Assembly: GCA_022360905.1 (NCBI GenBank)
Contig: JAKSBX010000194.1
Location: 1-46,694 of the forward strand
Origin: Chromatiales bacterium
GTDB taxonomy: Bacteria > Pseudomonadota > Gammaproteobacteria > Chromatiales > Chromatiaceae
Length of the DNA: 46,694 bases
Direction: 5' to 3'
Part shown: positions 27,017-34,222 of the stretch, piece after piece
Layout of the letters: every line of letters begins with the position of its first letter
How positions within the stretch are numbered: position 1 is the stretch's first letter
The notes under the pieces: model-generated
Databases searched by the model: none
The model's input: only the letters and a program-made list of their open reading frames with translations
Told to the model about the DNA's origin: nothing
Made by a program: the position numbers and the translations under genes

Positions 27017-27039
27017 CATCCAGCCAGGATGGCTGGATG
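27017..27039 (-). promoter_or_regulatory. Intercistronic hairpin between prx-grx and gor
   Basis: CATCCAGCCA and TGGCTGGATG pair perfectly around GGA. There is no U-tract, so it is more likely an mRNA processing or stabilising structure than a terminator. It sits just upstream of the chosen gor start. Confidence 0.55.
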
Positions 27040-27052
27040 TTGTGTCTAAGAC

Positions 27053-27802
27053 CTAGGCCACCGATCTCTGCTCGGTAGTCAGAAACTGCTCCAGATCGTC
27101 TGAGCCACCGATGCGTTCCCCATTGATGAATACCTGAGGCACCATCGAGACACCGGCCACGGCGCGCAGACTGCTTTCGCTGTAGTTCTTGTTCAGCACC
27201 AGTTCTTCAAACTCGATGCCGGCATCCCGCAACATACCCTTGGCCCGAACACAGAAAGGACAACCCTCGCGGGTGAACAGGGTGACATCCATTGGCTGCT
27301 GTTCATTGGGCGCAATGTAGGCCAGCATGTTATCCGCATCCGACACCTCGAAAGGATCGCCAGGCACATCAGGTTCGATGAACATCTTCTCGATGACGCC
27401 ATCTTTCACCAGCATCGAGTAACGCCAAGAGCGTTCGCCAAAGCCAAGGTCCTCTTTCGATACCAGCATACCCATGCCCCGGGTGAAGTCGCCGTTACCA
27501 TCGGGCAGAAAACGGATCCTGTCGGCCTGCTGCTCCAGTTGCCACTCATTCATCACAAACGCATCGTTGACCGAGACGCAGACCACTTCGTCAACACCGT
27601 GGCGCTTGAACAGTGGCGTCAGCTGGTTGTAACGGGGTACGTGGGTGGATGAGCAGGTGGGGGTGAATGCACCAGGCAGTGCAAATACCACCACGGTTCT
27701 ACCCTTGAAGATTTCATCACTGCCGACATCCACCCACTCATGCTCACGGCGGGTACGGAAAGTAACCTGGGGGACGGTCTGATTTTCACGATTCTCTAAC
27801 AT
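27053..27802 (-). CDS. Peroxiredoxin-glutaredoxin hybrid
   Basis: A 249-residue cytosolic fusion that reduces hydrogen peroxide and alkyl hydroperoxides with glutathione. The N-terminal Prx5 domain (about 1-165) has the peroxidatic site [16 protein letters not shown]. The C-terminal glutaredoxin domain (about 170-245) has the CPFC active site and the [15 protein letters not shown] motif. Such hybrids are known from Haemophilus, Neisseria and Chromatium. The start at 27802 has GGAG 6 nt upstream; a longer start is not needed. First gene of an operon with glutathione reductase and downstream of an OxyR-like palindrome. Confidence 0.95.
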   Translation of the reverse strand: MLENRENQTVPQVTFRTRREHEWVDVGSDEIFKGRTVVVFALPGAFTPTCSSTHVPRYNQLTPLFKRHGVDEVVCVSVNDAFVMNEWQLEQQADRIRFLPDGNGDFTRGMGMLVSKEDLGFGERSWRYSMLVKDGVIEKMFIEPDVPGDPFEVSDADNMLAYIAPNEQQPMDVTLFTREGCPFCVRAKGMLRDAGIEFEELVLNKNYSESSLRAVAGVSMVPQVFINGERIGGSDDLEQFLTTEQRSVA

Positions 27803-27860
27803 CTTTTTCTCCAGAAGTGTGTGGTTCAAATAAGCTTGAAGCGCACTCTACGGAAAAATT

Positions 27861-27901
27861 GCATATTGATAAAATCGTATATAACAATCTTATCGATATG
27901 C
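27861..27901 (-). promoter_or_regulatory. OxyR-like 41-bp palindrome before prx-grx
   Basis: An imperfect palindrome beginning GCATATTGATAAAATCGT and ending CTTATCGATATGC, with 16 of 20 arm positions matching. It is AT-rich, extended over about four helical turns and lies 59 bp from the start codon. Both features fit a tetrameric LysR-type regulator such as OxyR, which is known to control Prx-Grx and gor genes. The GATAA/TTATC spacing resembles, but does not exactly equal, the OxyR ATAG-N7-CTAT pattern. Confidence 0.55.
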
Positions 27902-28138
27902 ATTTCCTATTAATTAATTATCCCCCGAACAACCCACCAATCTGACTGTATGCAGCACCCTCCCCAGTCGGGGAGCGGCAATGCTGTTTGAGTCAGAGCC
28001 ACCCCACGCAAGCAGACATTGAGAACCCGCTAAATTGTAACAATCCGGCACTTTGACCATTTAAATCTGTCCTATGGCCTGAGCAAGCGCTCTGTCATAG
28101 AGTGATTGAGAGAAATCACCCGTTACCAAGGTAGAAAA

Positions 28139-29491
28139 ATGACTAAAAAATATGACCTGATCGCCATCGGCGCCGGAAGCGGCGGTCTCTCAGTGGCGGA
28201 ACGCGCCGCTAAATATGGCGCCAAATGTGCTGTTATCGAAGCCAAGCGGATTGGTGGCACCTGTGTCAATCTGGGTTGTGTACCGAAAAAGGTCATGTGG
28301 TACGGGGCCGGCATCGCCCATACCCTGCACGATGCAACTGATTACGGCTTTGACATCGCCATCAACGGCTTCTCCTGGGAAACCTTAAAGCAACACCGGG
28401 ATGCGTATGTGGGCGGTATCAACAGTTGGTATCACACCTATCTGAAAGACTCGGATATCGATGAGATTACCGGATATGCCAGATTCGTCGATGCCCATAC
28501 TCTGGAGGTGAATGGCAAGCAGTTGCAGGCCGAACATATCGTCATCGCCCCCGGCGCCTATCCGGTTGTGCCATCCATACCAGGTGCGGAACACGGCATC
28601 ACTTCTGATGGCTTTTTTGAGCTGGAAACCCTTCCCCGGCAGGTCGCCGTGGTGGGCAGCGGCTATATTGCGGTTGAGATTGCCGGCCTGCTCAACGCCC
28701 TTGGCAGCGATGTCACCCTGCTGTTGAGAAGAGAGCATCTGCTCAGACCCTTCGACGCCATGTTACGGGAGTGTCTGATGGAGGAGATGATGGATGCGGG
28801 CGTCAATATCATCACCTCTTCGCGAATCGGTGAAGTGAAAAAACATGATGACGGGGAGCTGGAACTGATCTGTGCCGACACCGGACACCAGCTTGGCCGA
28901 TTTGATCAACTGCTCTGGGCCATCGGCCGAGCACCGGCTTCCAGCGGCATGAACCTGGAGAAGGCCGGTATTGTAACGAATGAGCAGGGCTACATCCCGA
29001 CCGATGAGTGGCAGAACACCAACCTGGACGGTGTTTATGCCATCGGCGACGTCACCGGCCGGGCTCAACTGACACCGGTAGCCATCGCAGCAGGACGACG
29101 ACTCGGCGACCGGCTGTTTGGCGGCATGTCTGAGCGGAAGCTCGACTATGATCTGATCCCGACGGTTGTCTTCAGCCACCCGCCAATCGCCACCGTCGGC
29201 CTGACCGAAAGTGAAGCCCGGGAGATTCATGGGGATGCCGTAAAAATCTACCAGTCCAGATTCACTCCGATGTATCACGCCTTCACCAGGCATCAGAGCA
29301 AGATGGCGATGAAACTGGTCACCGTCGGCGCCAGAGAGAAAGTGGTCGGCTGTCATGTCATCGGTATCGGTGCCGATGAGATGCTGCAGGGTTTCGCGGT
29401 GGCCATGCGCATGGGCGCGACGAAAAAGGATTTCGACGACACCATTGCCATTCACCCAAGCGCTGCTGAAGAGTTGGTAACCATGCGCTAG
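28139..29491 (+). CDS. gor: Glutathione-disulfide reductase (second paralogue)
   Basis: A 450-residue flavoenzyme similar in length and motifs to E. coli Gor: [29 protein letters not shown] with the redox cysteines, [32 protein letters not shown] and a terminal [12 protein letters not shown]. It diverges from the prx-grx/gor operon across about 340 bp, so the window encodes two glutathione reductases. It differs from the first copy in many positions and ends right after the catalytic motif. The start at 28139 follows AAGGTAG and the family; an upstream TTG start is unlikely. The shared region with the OxyR-like palindrome may control both sides. The 199-residue protein follows 38 bp downstream. 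Confidence 0.95.
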   Translation: MTKKYDLIAIGAGSGGLSVAERAAKYGAKCAVIEAKRIGGTCVNLGCVPKKVMWYGAGIAHTLHDATDYGFDIAINGFSWETLKQHRDAYVGGINSWYHTYLKDSDIDEITGYARFVDAHTLEVNGKQLQAEHIVIAPGAYPVVPSIPGAEHGITSDGFFELETLPRQVAVVGSGYIAVEIAGLLNALGSDVTLLLRREHLLRPFDAMLRECLMEEMMDAGVNIITSSRIGEVKKHDDGELELICADTGHQLGRFDQLLWAIGRAPASSGMNLEKAGIVTNEQGYIPTDEWQNTNLDGVYAIGDVTGRAQLTPVAIAAGRRLGDRLFGGMSERKLDYDLIPTVVFSHPPIATVGLTESEAREIHGDAVKIYQSRFTPMYHAFTRHQSKMAMKLVTVGAREKVVGCHVIGIGADEMLQGFAVAMRMGATKKDFDDTIAIHPSAAEELVTMR

Positions 29492-29529
29492 CACTCGACG
29501 ACAGCCAGCATCGACTCAAGGACGAATCC

Positions 29530-30129
29530 ATGAGCAGAACTCTCGCATCAGCACTCATCCTATCCGTTGCGATGCATTTTCTGCTGACCTGGTACCTGGG
29601 TGACAGATTGTGGCGTTACCTGACAGAGCCGCCCTCGCACGACCAACCATCCATGATTCGGATCACCATTGAGTCACCAATCAGGACCAGCACGCCTCAC
29701 GAAAACCACCAACGGGTCTCGATGCCGAAACAGCAGAGAACGCCAACTCAGACAGCGGAACCCAAGCGTAATGACGATACCCCATCACCAACCGATCAAC
29801 CTGGATTCAACGAACAACAGGACTCGATAACAGAATCCAAGGCAAATAAAATCACCTCTGCCAGGATTCTTTCATCATCCAAACAGATCAGCCGCAATCT
29901 GGCCATTGATGAGGAACAGGCGGAAACCACAGAGAATAAAAACTCAGTATCGGCAATCCTCGATCAGGCGTTAAATCCAAAAAGGGAAGCACCGAACATT
30001 TCGACACTGGCCGATGGCACAACCAGAGTTGTCACTGAGCAGGGTTATACCTACTGCATCAAACCTCTGGATGACTGGAGGATCATTGACCCGCAGGACG
30101 ACATGCGAGTATCGGCATTTTGCAAATAG
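29530..30129 (+). CDS. Membrane-anchored periplasmic protein, TonB-like N-terminus
   Basis: A 199-residue protein not assigned to a family. Residues about 5-25 form one membrane helix in the N-in orientation (LASALILSVAMHFLLTWYLG), reminiscent of TonB/TolA starts. Residues about 35-150 are polar, Gln-, Ser-, Thr- and Pro-rich and probably extended. The end (about 160-199) is a small folded patch, STLADGTTRVVTEQGYTYCIKPLDDWRIIDPQDDMRV, with a conserved-looking pair of cysteines (YCIK and FCK). The anchor-linker-domain layout resembles a periplasm-spanning protein. It follows gor by 38 bp and converges with the GFA gene. Confidence 0.75.
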   Translation: MSRTLASALILSVAMHFLLTWYLGDRLWRYLTEPPSHDQPSMIRITIESPIRTSTPHENHQRVSMPKQQRTPTQTAEPKRNDDTPSPTDQPGFNEQQDSITESKANKITSARILSSSKQISRNLAIDEEQAETTENKNSVSAILDQALNPKREAPNISTLADGTTRVVTEQGYTYCIKPLDDWRIIDPQDDMRVSAFCK

Positions 30130-30145
30130 TTCGCCGGCCCTTCTA

Positions 30146-30541
30146 TCAATCGGCAAGCTCATCGAACTGAAGCACATCACCCGGATTGGTCTCCCAAGGT
30201 GCTTTACTCCCCATGAACACGTGTTTCTCCACATTCACCCCAGGTTCCCCGTCGACAGATCCCAAGGCAACCCAGCCGATCACACCCTGATAAGTTCCAG
30301 CCAACGGGGAACCGCATCTGCTACAGAAAAAGTTCCCCATGGCTTCGGAAGATTGATAGTGCGTCAACAGCTCTTCACCGCTCAACCACGACAGCTTACC
30401 CGGTTCAATCAGCGCAAATGCGGAGGAGTGGGATCCGCTGGCTTTCCTGCACATGGAACAGTGACACGCAGCCGCATCATGCAACTCCCCATCAACCTCA
30501 TAGGTAACTTCACCACAGGCACATGAACCCGTAATTGCCAT
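30146..30541 (-). CDS. GFA family (Gfa-like) zinc protein
   Basis: A 131-residue cytosolic protein of the glutathione-dependent formaldehyde-activating enzyme fold (PF04828). Zinc-binding cysteines are visible in GSCACGEVTYEV (residues about 5-10), CHCSMCRKASGS (about 28-33) and FCSRCGSPL. Many family members act on S-hydroxymethylglutathione or related adducts, but most are uncharacterised. The start at 30541 is chosen for GGAG 6 nt upstream. Its position beside glutathione enzymes fits a thiol-linked role, which is inference. Confidence 0.85.
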   Translation of the reverse strand: MAITGSCACGEVTYEVDGELHDAAACHCSMCRKASGSHSSAFALIEPGKLSWLSGEELLTHYQSSEAMGNFFCSRCGSPLAGTYQGVIGWVALGSVDGEPGVNVEKHVFMGSKAPWETNPGDVLQFDELAD

Positions 30542-30596
30542 CTCTATCTCCTTTTTATCATCTGGCATGAACAGACTGTTCATGATGCTTTTTATG

Positions 30597-30857
30597 TTAG
30601 GGCCTGTTAACTTTCAATCTTCCCAGCAGCAAGACTGAAAGCCCCTCTCCCTTGATGGGAGAGGGGTTGGGGAGAGGGTGTACGCGAAGCGTTTCACCTG
30701 GCTAAAACCTGAATCCGTGGGTTCAGGAAAAAGATAAAAAACTCATTGATCCTTCATTTTTATCGCAGTGATTTCTTATTAAGACTAAGGTGCTTATTCT
30801 CCCCCCTCTCCCCCGGCCCCTCTCCCGCAAGGGGAGAGGGGAGTTAACAGACACTAA
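30597..30857. mobile_element. MITE-like element with GTTAAC terminal inverted repeats
   Basis: The left end reads TTAGGGCCTGTTAAC (30597-30611) and the right end reads GTTAACAGACACTAA (30843-30857); 13 of 15 bases pair as inverted ends. Inside is the second copy of the C/T-rich repeat. It has no coding sequence. The stretch 30584-30927 holds no gene besides it. A nonautonomous transposon is the simplest reading. Confidence 0.6.
30638..30842. repeat. C/T-rich dispersed repeat, copy 2 (about 205 bp)
   Basis: Nearly identical to 25331-25509 at both ends. It has an extra CCTGAATCCGTGGGTTCAGG, itself a small hairpin, next to CTGGCTAAAA. End hairpins are the same as in copy 1. Confidence 0.85.
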
Positions 30858-30927
30858 CACCATAATGTACGCAGTTTATGGGACAACAGTGATGTTAGCT
30901 ATATTATTCTTATTGACAGCCCCTGAC

Positions 30928-31614
30928 TCAGTAACAATCATCTTTGAAGGCCAGGAGACTGGGATAACAGGCTACCGCCCTGCTGTCATCAGCCCCACCC
31001 ACAAGCACGCAATCCACACCTGCCGCCCTGGCGCCTCCAAGATCCCGCCTGACCGAATCACCGACAACCAGGCAATCCTGTTCACGACAACCCAGCGCTT
31101 TCACAATGCGCTTGAAGGGCTTCGGCGAGGGTTTCACCATGCCATGATCCGATGAAAATGAGATGGCCTTGAACAGGCCGTCAATTCCCCTGTCGCTGAA
31201 GGTTCTTAGCCACCTCTCCTTTGGCGCCCAGATATCGATCACTGCAGCAAGCGTGAACTTGCCTGCAAGTGCCAGCAGGGTTTCAACATACTGATCCGGT
31301 ATATGACCATGCTCATGAAACGAAAATGTGCTGACGATTCTGTCTATCTCCGAACGGGACAGAGCTGAATCAGCCACTACGGAAATGGCCTCTTTTACGG
31401 TTGGAAAGTTATCCCTGTAGCGTTCATCAGGATAGCGCGCGTCCAAATAAGCATAGACCTTTGTAATCAGACGATTGATAGAACGCTTCTCCAGCTTGCC
31501 ACCAATTCCATGGTAGTACTCTGAATAGTCTTCGCCACTACCGAACCGATCTTCGCCAAACATGAAGGTACCGTTCATATCCAGCAGAATCACCTTTTTC
31601 GCTTCAAACACCAT
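30928..31614 (-). CDS. HAD-superfamily protein with atypical motif I
   Basis: A 228-residue cytosolic protein. HAD motif I reads LLDMNGT (Asp12), so the second aspartate that serves as acid/base in phosphatases is Asn14. Motif III is MVKPSPKPF (Lys162) and motif IV is VVGDSVRRDLGGARAAG (about residues 184-200). Motif II (usually Thr or Ser) is in VIDIWAP and unclear. An alpha-helical cap lies between motif I and II (about residues 30-115). Loss of the acid/base Asp suggests a slow phosphatase or a non-phosphatase reaction. The gene has no partner nearby. Confidence 0.8.
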   Translation of the reverse strand: MVFEAKKVILLDMNGTFMFGEDRFGSGEDYSEYYHGIGGKLEKRSINRLITKVYAYLDARYPDERYRDNFPTVKEAISVVADSALSRSEIDRIVSTFSFHEHGHIPDQYVETLLALAGKFTLAAVIDIWAPKERWLRTFSDRGIDGLFKAISFSSDHGMVKPSPKPFKRIVKALGCREQDCLVVGDSVRRDLGGARAAGVDCVLVGGADDSRAVACYPSLLAFKDDCY

Positions 31615-31697
31615 GTTCCCCCTTCTCCCTTGGGTGGGGCAGTCATAAATTTACCGCTGACTACTCCCGATGCTCAGACTAAAACTGTAATTACATA

Positions 31698-32306
31698 TCA
31701 CTGCTTATCGATAAGGGTAAGCTGAACATCATCCAGCCAGGCCATACCCGCATCATTCAATACCGCGGTAACCTGTAAATGAGCCGTCTTGGCCGGGACA
31801 ACTCCAGTGACTTCAATCCGCTGCCACTCATTGCTGCCTGTTACAATCTCCGACGAGATTTCGCCTATGAATTTCTTGTTGGCTTTGCGAAACACCAGGC
31901 TAAGGTCAAATCCTTTCGGGCCCAGTGCTTCGCTTTTGATCATGGCACTCAGCTTGACCGATTTTCCCACCGCATCATTTAGCGGCAACCATTGATTGAT
32001 CATTCCCCAAGCCTGAACCAGCTTGCGTTCGATACGGTAGCTGTTTTTACCATCGGTACTGTCGGTGGTATCGATGGATACCTCATATGAGGGCTCCCCT
32101 GCGTGCTGGGAGAATCCCCAGCCTTTCACGAATTGATCCGATTGTTCGAAACTCGGGTTTTTCAATGGTAACGAAATGGCTCGCACTGGTTGGCTTTTCT
32201 GTTGCTGCGGCGGGCTCTGTTCGGCCGGCTGATTCTCATCACCGCAGGCGCTAAGCATCAGCGATACAGTGACCATCAAAAAAAGGGAAAACATATTGTT
32301 CTTCAT
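31698..32306 (-). CDS. Lipoprotein with carbohydrate-binding-like beta-sandwich
   Basis: A 202-residue protein with a lipoprotein signal and lipobox MLSAC (Cys21), then a Gln/Pro-rich linker to about residue 45. The remainder (LKNPSFEQSDQFVKGWGFSQH... and EWQRIEVTGVVPAKTAHLQVTAVLNDAGMAWLDDVQL) resembles CBM4_9/CenC-type beta-sandwich modules, which bind polysaccharides or other ligands. Cell-envelope location. It has no enzyme domain. Neighbours are the HAD gene and a repeat element, so no operon partner. Confidence 0.75.
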   Translation of the reverse strand: MKNNMFSLFLMVTVSLMLSACGDENQPAEQSPPQQQKSQPVRAISLPLKNPSFEQSDQFVKGWGFSQHAGEPSYEVSIDTTDSTDGKNSYRIERKLVQAWGMINQWLPLNDAVGKSVKLSAMIKSEALGPKGFDLSLVFRKANKKFIGEISSEIVTGSNEWQRIEVTGVVPAKTAHLQVTAVLNDAGMAWLDDVQLTLIDKQ

Positions 32307-32329
32307 GAATATTTACCAAAAAAAGATCT

Positions 32330-32429
32330 ACCGCAAATGAACACCAATCACCGCGAATCTACGCAAATAGTGGCCGCAATGTGAAATCACTTCGCGGCAT
32401 TTTGCGGTGATTGGTGTTAATTTGCGGTT
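32330..32429. repeat. TTTGCGG-type intergenic repeat, copy B with long inverted arms
   Basis: ACCGCAAATGAACACCAATC (32330-32349) and the complement TTGCGGTGATTGGTGTTAAT (32402-32421) make imperfect arms of about 27 bp. The right half repeats the sequence at 17690-17775. It separates the lipoprotein gene from the NamZ-like gene. Confidence 0.8.
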
Positions 32430-32462
32430 AATTCTCTCAACTAATTGCCATTTCCACTTAAT

Positions 32463-33668
32463 TCAATAGAGCTTGAATCTCTCAGTTACCTGATACCAGG
32501 CTGCTTCATCTGCCGTTGCCAGAGCATCAAGGTCTTCAACCGATGCATCGGGATTATCAACCCATTCCCGTAACAGACCGGATCCATTGATCAGGTCGAT
32601 GGCAAGCCGCTCGAACTCATACTCATAGGGAAAATCGCGCCACAGGGGATAGTCGGGCTGCAACTGGCGCAACGCCTTGAAGGCTAGCGCCTGGAGACGC
32701 CAGGGTTTGAAGCCGGCATGCCGGTAGTACACCTCGCTATCCACATGGATCTGAATCCCCTGACAGAGCTGACCGGCATGTTTGTGAAAGGTTGGCTCGA
32801 ACCAGCAGGGACGTAACCGACACCCTTCAAGCCAACCGGAGTTCAACTCAACCATGGTTCTCATCAACGCTGAGGCATCGATATCCGGCGCACCAAACAG
32901 CTCCAAGGGTCTGGTGGTACCACGCCCTTCCGACAGGGTTGTGCCTTCCAGCATCACTGTCCCCGCATAACACCTGGCCATCGACAGATTGGGCGCATTC
33001 GGACTGGGGTTGATCCATGTCCGCTCAGCCAATGGCCAACCGTAACCCGGCGCCGATTCCGGTTGCCAGCCGCTCATACTAATCACTTCAAACTCAACAT
33101 CGATCTTGAAGTGACTGATGAACCAAAGGGCCATCTCAGCCAAAGTCAGTCCGTGCCGCATCGGCATTGGCCCGGCGCCGACAAAACTCTCCCAACCATC
33201 ACGCAGCATCAAACCTTCAACCGGTCTGCCAGCAGGATTAGGACGATCAAGCAACCAAACCGCTTTACCATGATCCGCTGCCGCTTCCAGCATATAGCGC
33301 AGGGTGGTGATGAAGGTATAGATGCGACAGCCGAGATCCTGCAGATCCACCAGCAGCAGATCGAAGCTGTCCATCATCTCTGCAGTAGGACGACGCACTT
33401 CCCCATACAGACTGAACACCGGAATACCGAGACGAGCGTCATACTCATCACCGCTCTCCACCATGTTGTCCTGCTTGTCGCCACGCAGGCCATGTTGAGG
33501 ACCGAATGCAGCCGTCAACTCGATATCCGGCAGCGCTGCCAGGGCATCCAGGCTATGGGTCAGATCGGCGATGGTTGAGGCTGGATGGGCGAGCAAAGCG
33601 ATACGCTTCCCGGCTAATGGACGTCGCAGTGCCTTTTCCTCGATCAGACGGTCAATTCCGAACTTCAT
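32463..33668 (-). CDS. NamZ/DUF1343-family exo-N-acetylmuramidase-like protein
   Basis: A 401-residue protein with the DUF1343 hallmarks: GKRIALLAHPAS near residue 20, GPQHGLRGDKQDNMVES, IPVFSLYGE, LVDLQDLGCRIYTF (about residues 110-123), WLLDRPNPAGR (about 142-152), GPMPMRHGLTLAEMALW and EGTTLSEGRGTTRPLELFGAP. The Bacillus subtilis NamZ removes terminal N-acetylmuramic acid from peptidoglycan fragments. No signal peptide is seen, so here it would act in the cytosol on recycled muropeptides. It ends the murJ-ribF-ileS-lspA direction, 63 bp after lspA with a GGGCCTGTTAAC motif between. Confidence 0.88.
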   Translation of the reverse strand: MKFGIDRLIEEKALRRPLAGKRIALLAHPASTIADLTHSLDALAALPDIELTAAFGPQHGLRGDKQDNMVESGDEYDARLGIPVFSLYGEVRRPTAEMMDSFDLLLVDLQDLGCRIYTFITTLRYMLEAAADHGKAVWLLDRPNPAGRPVEGLMLRDGWESFVGAGPMPMRHGLTLAEMALWFISHFKIDVEFEVISMSGWQPESAPGYGWPLAERTWINPSPNAPNLSMARCYAGTVMLEGTTLSEGRGTTRPLELFGAPDIDASALMRTMVELNSGWLEGCRLRPCWFEPTFHKHAGQLCQGIQIHVDSEVYYRHAGFKPWRLQALAFKALRQLQPDYPLWRDFPYEYEFERLAIDLINGSGLLREWVDNPDASVEDLDALATADEAAWYQVTERFKLY

Positions 33669-33703
33669 TCCGGGACGATCCTCACTCAGCGAAATAAGAG
33701 GCT

Positions 33704-33715
33704 GGGCCTGTTAAC
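33704..33715. repeat. GGGCCTGTTAAC motif between lspA and the NamZ-like gene
   Basis: Another intergenic copy of the short motif, in the 63-bp spacer. No partner end is seen nearby. Confidence 0.5.
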
Positions 33716-33731
33716 ACTACTCCAATCGAAT

Positions 33732-34199
33732 TCAGTCGCGCTTCTTCGCCAGCACCAGGGCATCGTACAGCATAATCCCCACACCGAGGGTAATGGCAGA
33801 ATCGGCGATATTGAATGCGGGCCAGTAGTGCTGTTGATAGTGAAAGTGCAGGAAGTCGATCACATGACCAAACAGGATGCGGTCGATCACATTGCCAATC
33901 GCACCACCGATGATCAGCGAGAGGGAGACGGCCACCCACTTCTCCTGTTGCTTCAAACGCCACAGCCAGATGGTCAGTACGGTGGTCACCACGATGGCGA
34001 GCACGGTAAAAAACCAGCGCTGCCACCCCCCCTGGTCACTGAGAAAGCTGAAGGCCGCACCCTTGTTATAGAGCAGGGTCAGATCGAATATCGGCAACAC
34101 ATAGACCGGCTCGTAGAGCGTCAGCATCCTGTCGGCCAGCTGCTTGGTCAACTGATCCAGCACGATCACAACAAAGGAGAGCCATAACCAATTGATCAT
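33732..34199 (-). CDS. lspA: Lipoprotein signal peptidase (signal peptidase II)
   Basis: A 155-residue inner membrane aspartyl protease that cleaves the signal peptide of lipid-modified prolipoproteins. Four helices are predicted. Catalytic aspartates are in IGNVIDRILFGHVIDF and FNIADSAITLGV; the DQLTK and YNKGAAFSFL motifs are also present. Length is as in E. coli. It follows ileS by 23 bp, the usual order. The two or more lipoproteins in this window are substrates. Confidence 0.97.
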   Translation of the reverse strand: MINWLWLSFVVIVLDQLTKQLADRMLTLYEPVYVLPIFDLTLLYNKGAAFSFLSDQGGWQRWFFTVLAIVVTTVLTIWLWRLKQQEKWVAVSLSLIIGGAIGNVIDRILFGHVIDFLHFHYQQHYWPAFNIADSAITLGVGIMLYDALVLAKKRD

Positions 34200-34222
34200 T
34201 TCGATATCCCTTTGAAAACGAC

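Noticed and set aside
30597-30857. Complete insertion sequence
   Set aside because: No transposase reading frame fits in 261 bp, so only a nonautonomous element is possible.
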